The notes under the pieces: model-generated | What the model saw: only the letters and a program-made list of their open reading frames with translations | Databases searched by the model: none | Told to the model about the DNA's origin: nothing | Made by a program: the position numbers and the translations under genes | Part shown: positions 53,229 through 60,910 of the stretch, in pieces | Numbering within the stretch: position 1 is the stretch's first letter | Layout: every line of letters starts with the position of its first letter | Assembly: GCF_047275745.1 (NCBI RefSeq) | Contig: NZ_JBKQWU010000002.1 | Span: forward strand, 124,001-188,000 | Length of the DNA: 64,000 bases | Direction: 5' to 3' | Source: Amaricoccus sp047275745 | GTDB lineage: Bacteria > Pseudomonadota > Alphaproteobacteria > Rhodobacterales > Rhodobacteraceae

Positions 53229-54548
53229 TCAGGCCCCGCTCTCGAGGCGGGCGCCCAGCCGGGCGAGCGTCCGCTGTCCGCCCTCGATCGCGCCGAACGT
53301 CCGCGCGACATTGTTCCGCACCTCGACCGAGGCGAACCGCATCGTCAGCGTCAGCCGCGTCCCCCCGGCCACCGCGGCGAGAGTCACGTCGGTGTCGAAG
53401 ACCGAATCGTCGGCCTCGTCCTCGCCCTGGTGATGATAGGCGAGGTGGCGGGGCTCATCGACGGTGACGAAGCGGATCCGGTTCGGATAGTCGATCCCGT
53501 CGGGGCCATGCATGGTGAAATGCCAGCCGCCTTCCTCGCGGAAGCTGAAGGCATGGGTCGTCGTCGTGAAACCGTCCGGCCCCCACCAGTGGCCGATGTG
53601 CCCCGGATCGGCCCATGCCCTCCAGACCCGGGCGGGCGGATGGGGATAGACGCGGACAAGGCGGATCACCGGCTCATCGGCCGGCGCGGGATGGGCGGCG
53701 ATCATCTCGGGGAGGTAGGCGTCGAGCCCGTCGAAGGTCTCCGTCCATCCGGCCCGGTGCCCGTCACGATTGGTCCGCTCCTCGAACGGCCCCATCCTGA
53801 GCCCCAGCCGCGTGCCCTCGCCCTCGTCGATCAGCGTGACCTCGAGGCGCCGTTCGCGTCCCGACGCCCCGTCCACCCCATCCGTCGCGGCATCGGTGGC
53901 GGCCCAGCGGTGGCTGTGCACGATGCGGCGGCCGGGGTCGATCTCGAGATAGTCGCCTTCCGCGCGGAGCACGGTTCCATCGTCGCCGGTGAGTTCGGCG
54001 TGCCAGGCGCCGCCTTCGCGGAAATCGCCCGCGCCATCGGTCACGGTGAACCCCGCGGGCGCGCACCAGCGCCGCAGGTGCACCCCATCGGACCAGGCGG
54101 TGAAGACCAGACCACGCGGCGCGTCGAAATGGCGGGACAGGTCGAGCCAATGCCCGGCCCCGTCTTCCGTCCGGCTCTCGGTGGTCGCTTCCATCGGGTC
54201 CCCCTCTCGTAGTTCCAGCAGATGCGCGTCGAACTGGACAAGGCCCCGATCCCAGAAGTCCCGATAATCCTCCAGCCATTCGAAAACCGCGCGCAGAGGC
54301 TCGGGTTCCAGCCGACAGGGACGCCACTGCGCCGCGCGGCCCCGTGCGATGAGGCCGGCGCGTTCCAGCACCTTGAGATGCCGCGAAATGGCGGGCAGGC
54401 TCATGGCGAAGGGCGCGGCCAGTTCGTTCACCGTCGCCTCGCCCTGCGACAGCCGCGCGAGAATTGCCCGCCGCGTCGGATCGGAAAGCGCCGACAGCGT
54501 CGCTGACAGCGCATCCGGAGCGCGGGCCGGGACGAGCGGCATCGTCAT
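53229..54548 (-). CDS. ArsR-type regulator fused to two SRPBCC (AHSA1) domains
   Basis: A 439-residue single frame with three parts. Residues about 10-100 are an ArsR winged helix (LSDPTRRAILARLSQGEATVNELAAPFAMSLPAISRHLKVLERAGLI). Residues about 130-285 are one AHSA1-type SRPBCC domain (LDLSRHFDAPRGLVFTAWSDGVHLRRWCAPAGFTV). Residues about 293-437 are a second (IRLVRVYPHPPARVWRAWADPGHIGHWWGPDGFTT). These are usually separate, overlapping genes. Met119 (54194) sits behind an AGGGGG ribosome-site-like run, so a shorter two-SRPBCC product may also be made. The ligand is unknown. A composite palindrome lies just upstream. Confidence 0.9.
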   Translation of the reverse strand: MTMPLVPARAPDALSATLSALSDPTRRAILARLSQGEATVNELAAPFAMSLPAISRHLKVLERAGLIARGRAAQWRPCRLEPEPLRAVFEWLEDYRDFWDRGLVQFDAHLLELREGDPMEATTESRTEDGAGHWLDLSRHFDAPRGLVFTAWSDGVHLRRWCAPAGFTVTDGAGDFREGGAWHAELTGDDGTVLRAEGDYLEIDPGRRIVHSHRWAATDAATDGVDGASGRERRLEVTLIDEGEGTRLGLRMGPFEERTNRDGHRAGWTETFDGLDAYLPEMIAAHPAPADEPVIRLVRVYPHPPARVWRAWADPGHIGHWWGPDGFTTTTHAFSFREEGGWHFTMHGPDGIDYPNRIRFVTVDEPRHLAYHHQGEDEADDSVFDTDVTLAAVAGGTRLTLTMRFASVEVRNNVARTFGAIEGGQRTLARLGARLESGA

Positions 54549-54550
54549 CT

Positions 54551-54586
54551 ATTTAGCCAACTCATTAATTAACGCGCTAGCTAAAT
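54551..54586. promoter_or_regulatory. Composite palindrome, probable ArsR operator
   Basis: Outer arms ATTTAGC (54551-54557) and GCTAAAT (54580-54586) share exactly the same centre (54568.5) as an inner TTAATTAA (54565-54572). The element begins 3 bases before the start codon, so a bound regulator would block transcription or an almost leaderless message. AT-rich here against a GC-rich background. Confidence 0.6.
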
Positions 54587-54632
54587 ACCTCATCCAGGGG
54601 TGTGACGTCAAGGAATGCGGGGTGCGTGACGC

Positions 54633-54878
54633 TCATATGATCGAACCGGCATATGAACCGCACCCGGCGATGCGGCAGTCCTCATCGATCGCTGGCTTCC
54701 GCAGGCGCATGAGATCGCGCAGAGGCGCTGTCTGTTCTTTCATCTCGAACCAGATCCCCACCTGCCGCTCCAAGTCGGGCGCATTTGCCTGCGCTTCCGC
54801 CGCGCGCCGCTCGGCGGCGGCTATAGCGTCGGCGATTCCACCCCGATCCGAAATTGAGCTACCTCCTCCGTCGCACAA
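54633..54878 (-). other. Possible small protein or phage-derived remnant in a 391-base gap
   Basis: The gap 54549-54939 holds the palindrome and, on the minus strand, an open frame of up to 81 residues starting at a TTG (CDGGGSSISDRGG..., then an Ala/Glu/Arg helix and APLRDLMRLRKPAIDEDC). The Gly/Ser-rich opening recalls small phage structural or lysis proteins, and codon choice is less GC-biased than in neighbours. No usable ATG/GTG follows the strong GGAGGAGGT at 54857-54865. It may be a decayed fragment; I do not claim a gene. Confidence 0.3.
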
Positions 54879-54939
54879 CGCGCATGGGAGCGAGCGCGCC
54901 GAGGGACGCCCGCCTGGTCGGTGCCAAACCTCATCCGGA

Positions 54940-55326
54940 TCAATCAGCCGGTGCGACCAGCAGCCGGCCGAGCGGGCGGCCTCCGAGAATATGGAAATGC
55001 ATGTGCGGCACTTCCTGATGCGAGTTGTCGCCCGAATTGGCGATCAGCCGGTATCCGGCACCGCCCTCGCCGGGCGTGACGCCAAGCTCGGCCGTGACCC
55101 GCGCGACCGCCTTGTTGAAATCGACGATCTCCTCTGCGCTCGCCTCGGCTGCGAAATGGTCGAAATTGACGTAAGGTCCCTTCGGGATCACCAGGATGTG
55201 CAGCGGCGCCTGCCCCCGGATGTCGTGGAAGGCGAGGCTGTGCTCGGTTTCGAGCACGGTCTCGTTCGGGATCTCGCCGCGCAGGATGCGGGCGAAGACG
55301 TTCTGCGGGTCGTAGTCGTAAGCCAT
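54940..55326 (-). CDS. HIT family hydrolase (HINT type)
   Basis: A 128-residue histidine-triad protein. NVFARILRGEIPNETVLETEHSLAFHDIRGQAPLHILVIPKGPY is the family N-terminal half, and the catalytic triad is HMHFHILGG near residues 108-116. Such HINT proteins hydrolyse nucleoside phosphoramidates or acyl-adenylates. GGGAGG precedes ATG 55326. The 185-base divergent gap to the isochorismatase-like gene carries a 14-bp tandem repeat. Confidence 0.94.
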   Translation of the reverse strand: MAYDYDPQNVFARILRGEIPNETVLETEHSLAFHDIRGQAPLHILVIPKGPYVNFDHFAAEASAEEIVDFNKAVARVTAELGVTPGEGGAGYRLIANSGDNSHQEVPHMHFHILGGRPLGRLLVAPAD

Positions 55327-55393
55327 GCGATTGCCTCCCCTTGGGCTCACGAGAAGCAAGAGGCAAACCGCGCCGAGGTCAAGCCCGACCTCG

Positions 55394-55449
55394 GCCCACG
55401 TCCCTCCACCCACGTCCCTCCGCCCACGTCCCTCGGCCCGCGTCTCTCG
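55394..55449. repeat. Four tandem 14-bp repeats between divergent genes
   Basis: Units gcccacgtccctcc (55394-55407), acccacgtccctcc (55408-55421), gcccacgtccctcg (55422-55435) and gcccgcgtctctcg (55436-55449) lie between the HIT gene and the isochorismatase-like gene. Divergence increases rightwards, as expected when an array grows from one end. Confidence 0.9.
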
Positions 55450-55511
55450 GGCCCTTGCCAAGCGCCTGGCGGTGGGACAGCCTCGGCGCGAAACATGGGG
55501 AGGAGACGCTG

Positions 55512-56042
55512 ATGGTACTGAAGGCGGAGAGCTCGGAACTTCTGGTCATCGACGTCCAGCCGCGGCTGATGGCGGTGATCGACGGGGCCGAGGCGATGAC
55601 GCTGAACCTGCGCCGGCTGACCGAGGCCGCCCGGCGGCTCGACGTGCAGGTGGCCTATACCGAGCAGAACAGCCGCGCCCTCGGCGCGACACTGCCCGAT
55701 CTCGGCGCCCGGGCGGAGGAGGTGACCGAGAAGATGACCTTCGACGCGCTCGGCACCCCCGCCTTCGCCGAGCAGCTCGCGACCGAGGCGACCCTGGTCG
55801 TGACCGGCGCGGAAGCGCATATCTGCGTCACGCAGACGGTGCTCGGCCTGCTCGACCGGGGACGCAAGGTCGCGGTCGTGGCCGACGCGGTCGGGTCGCG
55901 GGTTCCGGCCAATCACGCGGCCGGCCTCGCGCGGATGGAGAAGCACGGCGCGGAGATCGTGACCACCGAGATGGTGCTCTTCGAATGGCTCGGCACCGCC
56001 GCCCATCCCGAGTTCAAGGCGATTTCCGCCCTGATCAAGTGA
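55512..56042 (+). CDS. Isochorismatase-like cysteine hydrolase
   Basis: A 176-residue hydrolase of the isochorismatase fold, YcaC-like. The catalytic triad is visible as Asp in LLVIDVQPRL (residue about 14), Lys in VTEKMTFDA (about 78) and Cys in GAEAHICVTQTVLG (about 103). Members hydrolyse amides or related bonds; the substrate is not known. GGGGAGGAGA precedes ATG 55512. It is followed 30 bases later by a GFA-fold gene on the same strand. Confidence 0.92.
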   Translation: MVLKAESSELLVIDVQPRLMAVIDGAEAMTLNLRRLTEAARRLDVQVAYTEQNSRALGATLPDLGARAEEVTEKMTFDALGTPAFAEQLATEATLVVTGAEAHICVTQTVLGLLDRGRKVAVVADAVGSRVPANHAAGLARMEKHGAEIVTTEMVLFEWLGTAAHPEFKAISALIK

Positions 56043-56072
56043 GAGTCGCGACGCGACCGAGGGAGGCCCGGA

Positions 56073-56465
56073 ATGGAGAGAGTCACGGGAGGATGCCTCT
56101 GCGGCGCTCTCCGGATCACCGCCGCGGGGCGCCCGTACCGGGTGGGTCTCTGCCATTGCCTCGATTGCCGCAAGCATCACGGGGCGCTCTTCCACGCGAG
56201 CGCGATCTTCCCCGCGGAAGCGGTGACGGTCACCGGCGAGACGCGCGGCTACGCCGGCCGGTTCTTCTGCCCACGTTGCGGCTCGCCGGTCTTCGGGCGC
56301 TCGGGAGACGAGGTCGAGGTGAACCTCGGTTCGCTCGACGCTCCCGACCAGTTCCGGCCAAGCTACGAACTCTGGACCATCCGCCGCGAATCCTGGCTGC
56401 CGCCCTTCCCACTCGCGAAACGGTATGAGCGGAACCGCGACGCCACGAGCCGCTCCGAGGAATAG
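56073..56465 (+). CDS. GFA family protein (Gfa-like zinc fold)
   Basis: A 130-residue protein of the family named after glutathione-dependent formaldehyde-activating enzyme. Zinc cysteines are arranged as GGCLCGALR, CHCLDCRKHHGA and FFCPRCGSPVF, as expected. Most members have no proven link to formaldehyde. GGGAGG precedes ATG 56073. Convergent with the adenosine kinase gene; an 8-bp stem (56465-56493) between them may end both messages. Confidence 0.93.
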   Translation: MERVTGGCLCGALRITAAGRPYRVGLCHCLDCRKHHGALFHASAIFPAEAVTVTGETRGYAGRFFCPRCGSPVFGRSGDEVEVNLGSLDAPDQFRPSYELWTIRRESWLPPFPLAKRYERNRDATSRSEE

Positions 56466-56493
56466 GCGGGGCCCGCCGGTCGCGCGCCCCGCC
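56465..56493. terminator. Hairpin between convergent GFA and kinase genes
   Basis: Arms GGCGGGGC and GCCCCGCC (8 bp) with a 13-base loop occupy the 34-base gap between the two stops. No T-tract. Possible bidirectional terminator. Confidence 0.4.
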
Positions 56494-56499
56494 GGAGGC

Positions 56500-57495
56500 T
56501 CAGACGAGACCGTCGCTCGCGAAAAGCTCCCGCAGATCCGCCTCGGGCCGCGCGCCGATATGGCTGATCACCTCGCCGGCCGCGGCGCAGCCCATGCGGG
56601 CGCAGGTGAGCCAGTCCCGCCCGGTGACAGCGCCGAAGAGGAATCCCGAGGCGAAGAGATCGCCCGCCCCGGTCGCGTCGACGACATTGACCGCGGTCGC
56701 CGGCGCATGCACCCGGGCATCGCCGGTCAGCACATGCGCGCCCTTGGGTCCGACCGTGCAGGCGGTGATCGGCACCTCCGCCTGGGCCCGCAGCATCGCC
56801 GCCTCCAGATCGCCGGTCTGGTAGAGCGACTGAAGCTCGTGCTCGTTGGCCATGAGCAGATCCACGTCGTCGCGGATCATCCGCAGGAATTCGCCGCGAT
56901 GCCGCTCGACACAGAACGGGTCGGAGAGCGTGATCGCCACCCGCCCGCCCGCGCTCTTGGTCGCGCGCACCGCCTTCTCGAAGGCCGCGATCGAATCCGG
57001 CCCGTCGAAGCGGTAGCCTTCGAGGAAGAGCCATTCGGCCGCCGCCATCTCCGCCTCGTTGATATCCGAGGGCGCGAGGAACTCGGAAACGCCAAGGTAG
57101 GTCGACATCGACCGCTCCCCGTCCGGGCTCACCAGCACCATGCAGCGCCCGGTCTCGGCGGGGTGATCCTTCGGCGCGAGCGGCGTCTGGTAATCGGCGC
57201 CCTGCGCGCGCAGGTCATGGGCGAAGATCGCGCCGAGCTGGTCGTCCTTCACCTTGCCGACATAGGAGGTCCGCGCGCCGAGCGCCGCGAGCCCCGCGAT
57301 CGTGTTGGCGGCCGAGCCGCCGGACACTTCACGCGCCGGGCCCATCCTGCCGTAGAGCTCGACCGCCCGATCGGTGTCGATCAGCGTCATGATGCCCTTC
57401 TCGACATTGTTGGCGGCGAGGAAATCATCCTCGACGGTGGAAATCACATCGACGATCGCATTGCCGATGCCGACAACCTGGTAAGCCTTGTTCAA
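56500..57495 (-). CDS. PfkB family carbohydrate kinase, adenosine kinase type
   Basis: A 331-residue ribokinase-fold kinase. VVGIGNAIVDVISTVEDDFL, GGSAANTIAGLAALGA and the C-terminal anion-hole motif VVDATGAGDLFASGFLFG (Asp as base) are intact. The NAIVD start and length agree with bacterial adenosine kinases, which phosphorylate adenosine to AMP, though other sugar substrates are possible. TTG 57495 overlaps the nth stop (TTGA), with GAGGAGAAG upstream, so it is co-translated with the repair gene. Confidence 0.93.
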   Translation of the reverse strand: MNKAYQVVGIGNAIVDVISTVEDDFLAANNVEKGIMTLIDTDRAVELYGRMGPAREVSGGSAANTIAGLAALGARTSYVGKVKDDQLGAIFAHDLRAQGADYQTPLAPKDHPAETGRCMVLVSPDGERSMSTYLGVSEFLAPSDINEAEMAAAEWLFLEGYRFDGPDSIAAFEKAVRATKSAGGRVAITLSDPFCVERHRGEFLRMIRDDVDLLMANEHELQSLYQTGDLEAAMLRAQAEVPITACTVGPKGAHVLTGDARVHAPATAVNVVDATGAGDLFASGFLFGAVTGRDWLTCARMGCAAAGEVISHIGARPEADLRELFASDGLV

Positions 57496-58136
57496 AGGTT
57501 CTTCTCCTCGAAGTCACAGAGGTCACGAATGAGACAGAGCCGGCAGGCCGGCGCGCGGGCGCGGCAGACGTAGCGGCCATGCAGGATCATCCAGTGGTGG
57601 GCGTGAAGCTGGAACGGCGCCGGCACCTGATCCTCGACCGCACGTTCGACCGCGACGACATCGCGTCCCGGCGCGATACCGGTGCGGTTGGCGACGCGGA
57701 AGATATGAGTATCGACGGCCTGCGCGGGCAGGCGCCACCACATGTTGAGCACGACATTGGCCGTCTTGCGCCCCACGCCGGGCAGGGACTGAAGCGCCGC
57801 GCGCGAGCTCGGCACCTCGCCGTCATATTGCTCGACCAGGATGCGCGACAGCGCCATCACGTTCTTCGCCTTGTTGCGGTAGAGGCCGATGGTGCGGATA
57901 TGCTCGATGAGCCGCTCCTCGCCGAGCGCGATCATCGCCTCGGGCGTCCGCACCTCGCGGAACAGCGCCTCGGTCGCCCGGTTCACGCCCTTGTCGGTCG
58001 CCTGCGCCGAGAGCGCCACGGCGACGAGCAGGGTATAGGCGTTCACATGGTTGAGCTCGCCCTTCGGCTCGGGCTCGGCCGCCTGGAAGCGGCCGAAAAT
58101 CTCCTCGATCGTCCGGTAGTCGAGCTGGGCCGCCAT
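57492..58136 (-). CDS. nth: Endonuclease III
   Basis: A 214-residue base-excision repair glycosylase/AP lyase for oxidised pyrimidines. The helix-hairpin-helix with catalytic Lys is LPGVGRKTANVVLNMWW, the catalytic Asp is in AVDTHIFRVANRTG, and the iron-sulfur cluster motif C-x6-C-x2-C-x5-C ends the protein (CRARAPACRLCLIRDLC). ATG 58136 gives the normal start. Upstream is a 273-base divergent gap shared with the O6-methylguanine methyltransferase gene and filled partly by repeats. Confidence 0.96.
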   Translation of the reverse strand: MAAQLDYRTIEEIFGRFQAAEPEPKGELNHVNAYTLLVAVALSAQATDKGVNRATEALFREVRTPEAMIALGEERLIEHIRTIGLYRNKAKNVMALSRILVEQYDGEVPSSRAALQSLPGVGRKTANVVLNMWWRLPAQAVDTHIFRVANRTGIAPGRDVVAVERAVEDQVPAPFQLHAHHWMILHGRYVCRARAPACRLCLIRDLCDFEEKNL

Positions 58137-58203
58137 GGCGCCTCCCTTCGCATGGCCCGCGCGGGACGCGCAAGCGCGAAGGCGCGGGTACCGGAGCGAC
58201 CCC

Positions 58204-58283
58204 ATGCGATCCCCCCGTGCGATCCCCCCGTGCGATCCCCGCCGTACGATCCCCGCCGTACGATCCCCCATGCGATCCCGGCC
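58204..58283. repeat. Six imperfect tandem 12-14 bp repeats between nth and ogt
   Basis: Units related to gtgcgatcccccc begin at 58204, 58217, 58230, 58244, 58258 and 58270, the middle ones reading gtgcgatccccgcc and gtacgatccccgcc. They lie between the divergent DNA-repair genes nth and ogt. Each unit contains GATC or GTAC-type tetramers. The rest of the gap (58137-58409) shows no gene or clear promoter. Confidence 0.88.
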
Positions 58284-58409
58284 CCGATCCGGCATGAAGC
58301 CGCCCGGAGCACCCTTTCCGGTCCCGCGAGGCCCATCCGAGTCCCGTCCCACGAGGAGGCTGGCGCCGCGCGCGCCTCGGGCCTAGGGTCGCGGCCCGGA
58401 GGTTCCCCG

Positions 58410-59033
58410 ATGTTCAACGCCCGGCCGCCAGACTACCGATCCGCCCGCACCGACGCGGGGACCCGAGCCCTGCTCTCCGGGCGGCGCGCGCCCCTCGATC
58501 CGGCCCCCGCGCGCGAGATTTCCTTTCCGGCGACCCGATCAGGCGAAGGGCTCGCCATGCGCTGGGGTGTCTTCGGCACACCCTTCGGCGAGGCGGTCGC
58601 GCTCGGAACCGACGCGGGTCTCTGCGCGCTCGGATTCACCGCCGAGACGGGCCACGACGCCGCCTTCGCCGACCTGACCAGCCGCTTCCCCGCCGCCCGT
58701 CTCATCGAGGACCCGGACGCGCTCCGGTCCTGGGTCGCGGACCCCGACGGCGCGCCGCTCTGTCTCATCGGCGCCCCCTTCCAGCGCGCGGTTTGGCAGG
58801 CGCTGACCCGGGTCCGCGCGGGGAGCGTCGTCACCTATTCCGACATCGCCGAGGCGATCGGGCGCCCTTCGGCGCATCGGGCGGTGGCGACGGCGGTCGG
58901 GCTCAATCCGGTCAGTTGGCACGTGCCCTGCCACCGCGTGGTCCGCAAGGATGGCGCGCTCGGCGGCTATCACTGGGGGCTGTCGGTCAAGCGGGCGATG
59001 CTCGCGCGCGAGGCGGGGGCTCCGGCGGGCTAA
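58410..59033 (+). CDS. ogt: O6-methylguanine-DNA methyltransferase
   Basis: A 207-residue suicide methyltransferase that repairs O6-alkylguanine. The active-site Cys174 lies in the unusual VSWHVPCHRVVRKDG (family PCHRV), with QRAVWQALTRVRAGSVVTYSDIAEAIGRPSAHRAVATAVG as the helix-turn-helix and arginine finger region and the C-terminal YHWGLSVKRAML. The first 45 residues (MFNARPPDYRSARTDAGTRALL...) are an Ada-like or unrelated extension. GGAGG precedes ATG 58410. Four bases separate it from the convergent dksA-like gene. Confidence 0.93.
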   Translation: MFNARPPDYRSARTDAGTRALLSGRRAPLDPAPAREISFPATRSGEGLAMRWGVFGTPFGEAVALGTDAGLCALGFTAETGHDAAFADLTSRFPAARLIEDPDALRSWVADPDGAPLCLIGAPFQRAVWQALTRVRAGSVVTYSDIAEAIGRPSAHRAVATAVGLNPVSWHVPCHRVVRKDGALGGYHWGLSVKRAMLAREAGAPAG

Positions 59034-59037
59034 GGCG

Positions 59038-59355
59038 TCAGCCGGCGCAATCCCGGCAGGTCGCGGCGTGGGGCACGGCATCGAGCCGCTCCTCGGGGAT
59101 CGGCTCGCCGCAGACGGCGCAGATCCCGTAGGAGCCATGTCGGATACGGTCGAGCGCCGCCTCGATCATGCGGATCTCCTGCAGCCCGGCGGCGCCGAGA
59201 TCCTCGAGCACTTCCTCATCCTCGCGCTCGACCGCCTGCTCGCCGGCCTCGACCGGTTCGTCGAGCGCCTCGTCGATGCGGTGCAGTCGCGCGTTCAGGT
59301 AGTCGAGCCGGGATCGAAGCTGGTTCTCGTGAGTCTCGACGCTGGTCTCGTTCAT
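59038..59355 (-). CDS. DksA/TraR-family C4 zinc-finger protein
   Basis: A 105-residue protein with an N-terminal helical coiled coil (about 5-70) and the C-terminal zinc finger GICAVCGEPIPEERLDAVPHAATCRDC (C-x2-C-x17-C-x2-C). It is shorter than DksA (about 150 residues) and belongs to the TraR-like or RSP2654-type short members known in Rhodobacterales, which can act on RNA polymerase together with ppGpp. The ATG 59355 is directly preceded by a 15-bp duplication that also duplicates the ribosome binding region. Confidence 0.92.
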   Translation of the reverse strand: MNETSVETHENQLRSRLDYLNARLHRIDEALDEPVEAGEQAVEREDEEVLEDLGAAGLQEIRMIEAALDRIRHGSYGICAVCGEPIPEERLDAVPHAATCRDCAG

Positions 59356-59356
59356 G

Positions 59357-59386
59357 GCCTTCCCGTCCCTCGCCTTCCCGTCCCTC
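59357..59386. repeat. Exact 15-bp duplication over the dksA-like ribosome site
   Basis: gccttcccgtccctc occurs twice in tandem (59357-59371, 59372-59386). On the transcribed strand it reads GAGGGACGGGAAGGC twice, so the Shine-Dalgarno-like GGGAAGG is present in both copies, one adjacent to the start codon and one 15 bases farther. Confidence 0.9.
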
Positions 59387-59412
59387 GCGGGCGGCGAGCC
59401 CCGGGGACCCCC

Positions 59413-60246
59413 TCAGCGAACGCCCGAGCCCGCGTCGTTGTCAAGCGCCGGCCACAGCGCGTGGAAATGATGCACCGGCCCATGGCCATGCCCGACATCG
59501 AGATCCCCCGACGCCGCGATCGCCCCCGCGAGCCAGTCCTTCGCCCGGCGCGCCGCCTCTTCCGGCGTGGCCCCGCGCGCGAGTTCGGCCGCCAGCGCGC
59601 TGGAGAGCGAACAGCCCGTGCCATGCGTGTTCCGCGTCGGCACCCGCGCGCCTTCGAGCCAGGTGATCCCGGCCGCGGTCGCGATCACATCCGGGCTGGT
59701 GTCGCCTTCGAGATGCCCGCCCTTCAGCAGCACCGCCTCGGGGCCGAGCGCGCGGAGCCGCGCCGCCTGGCTCTCCATTTCCGCCCGCGTGCGCGCCTCC
59801 GCCTCGCCGAGCAGGGCGGCGGCTTCCGGCAGGTTGGGCGTCAGCATCGTCGCTCTCGGCAGAAGCGCCGAGCGCAGCGCCGCGACCGCCTCCGGCATCA
59901 GGAGCGCGGCGCCGCCCTTGGCGATCATCACCGGGTCGAGCACCACCGGGACACCGTTCAGGGGCATGAGCGCCCGCCCCACCGCCTCGGCGACCGAGGC
60001 CTCGCCAATCATGCCGATCTTGACGGCATCGACCCGGACATCGGCGAGGATGGTCTCGATCTGCGCCGCGACGAATTCCGCCGGGATGGGGTGGATGCCG
60101 GTCACACCGGTCGTGTTCTGCGCCGTCAGCGCGGCCAGCACCGCCAGGCCATAGCCGCCCCGCGCGGCGAAGGTCTTCAGATCGGCCTGGATGCCCGCGC
60201 CACCCGACGGGTCGGAGCCCGCGATGGTCAACAGATTCGGAATCAC
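59413..60246 (-). CDS. thiD: Hydroxymethylpyrimidine/phosphomethylpyrimidine kinase
   Basis: A 277-residue ribokinase-fold kinase that phosphorylates HMP and HMP-P in thiamine synthesis. LTIAGSDPSGGAGIQADLKTFAARGGYG is the N-terminal substrate loop, VLDPVMIAKGGAALL and TRNTHGTGCSLSSALAAELARG the anion hole and catalytic region. GTG 60246 starts one base before the thiE stop, so it is the last gene of the thiM-thiE-thiD unit behind the TPP riboswitch. Confidence 0.96.
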   Translation of the reverse strand: MIPNLLTIAGSDPSGGAGIQADLKTFAARGGYGLAVLAALTAQNTTGVTGIHPIPAEFVAAQIETILADVRVDAVKIGMIGEASVAEAVGRALMPLNGVPVVLDPVMIAKGGAALLMPEAVAALRSALLPRATMLTPNLPEAAALLGEAEARTRAEMESQAARLRALGPEAVLLKGGHLEGDTSPDVIATAAGITWLEGARVPTRNTHGTGCSLSSALAAELARGATPEEAARRAKDWLAGAIAASGDLDVGHGHGPVHHFHALWPALDNDAGSGVR

Positions 60247-60247
60247 G

Positions 60248-60910
60248 TCAGTCTCTCCCCAGTTCCATCCGCGCGGCGGCGATCTCCCGAGCGAGGGCGC
60301 GGGCGGCGGCTTCCGGATCGGGCTGGCCGCAGATCGCCGAGACGACCGAGAGCCCGGCGGCGCCGCTCGCGAGCGTGCGGGCGGCGTGCCCCGGCTTCAA
60401 CCCGCCGATCGCCACCGCGGGCACCGGGCAGGCCGCGACGATGCGCGCGAGCCCGTCGAACCCGGTCGCGGGCTTGTGCCCCGGCTTCGTCTCCGTGGCG
60501 AAGACCGGCCCGGCCCCGGCATAATCCACCAAGGCGGGATCGAGGCCGCGGGCGAGCGGCTCGGTCTCCACCGAGAGGCCGAGGACGCGGTCGGCGCCGA
60601 TCAGCGCGCGCGCCTCGGCCGGGCCCATGTCGTCCTGCCCGATATGCACCCCGTCGGCGCCGATGGTCCGGGCGGCCTCCACGTCATCGTTGATGATGGG
60701 CGGGACGCCCGTGCCGGCGAGGGCATTCTTGAGCGCGCGGCCGGCGGCGATGCGATCCGCCGTGGTGCCCTCCTTGTCGCGGAGCTGGATCATGGTCACG
60801 CCACCCCGGACGGCGGCGCGGACGGTCTCGACGAGACCGAACCCCGCGCAGAGCCCGGGATCGAGCACCAGGTAGAGCGACAGCCGCGCGGGATCGAACC
60901 TCGGACTCAT
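60248..60910 (-). CDS. thiE: Thiamine-phosphate synthase
   Basis: A 220-residue TIM-barrel enzyme coupling HMP-PP and thiazole phosphate. GVTMIQLRDKEGTTADRIAAG, PPIINDDVEAARTIGADGVHIGQDDMG and AIGGLKPGHAARTLASGAAGLSVVSAI are the family segments, with the phosphate-binding glycines near the C-terminus. ATG 60910 overlaps the thiM stop as ATGA and the stop is one base from the thiD start. The pathway produces thiamine phosphate from salvaged HMP and thiazole. Confidence 0.96.
   Translation of the reverse strand: MSPRFDPARLSLYLVLDPGLCAGFGLVETVRAAVRGGVTMIQLRDKEGTTADRIAAGRALKNALAGTGVPPIINDDVEAARTIGADGVHIGQDDMGPAEARALIGADRVLGLSVETEPLARGLDPALVDYAGAGPVFATETKPGHKPATGFDGLARIVAACPVPAVAIGGLKPGHAARTLASGAAGLSVVSAICGQPDPEAAARALAREIAAARMELGRD

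Noticed and set aside
58204..58283. Possible CRISPR-like array
   Set aside because: Units are 12-14 bp, directly adjacent without spacers, and no cas genes are near; the same holds for the other arrays in the window.
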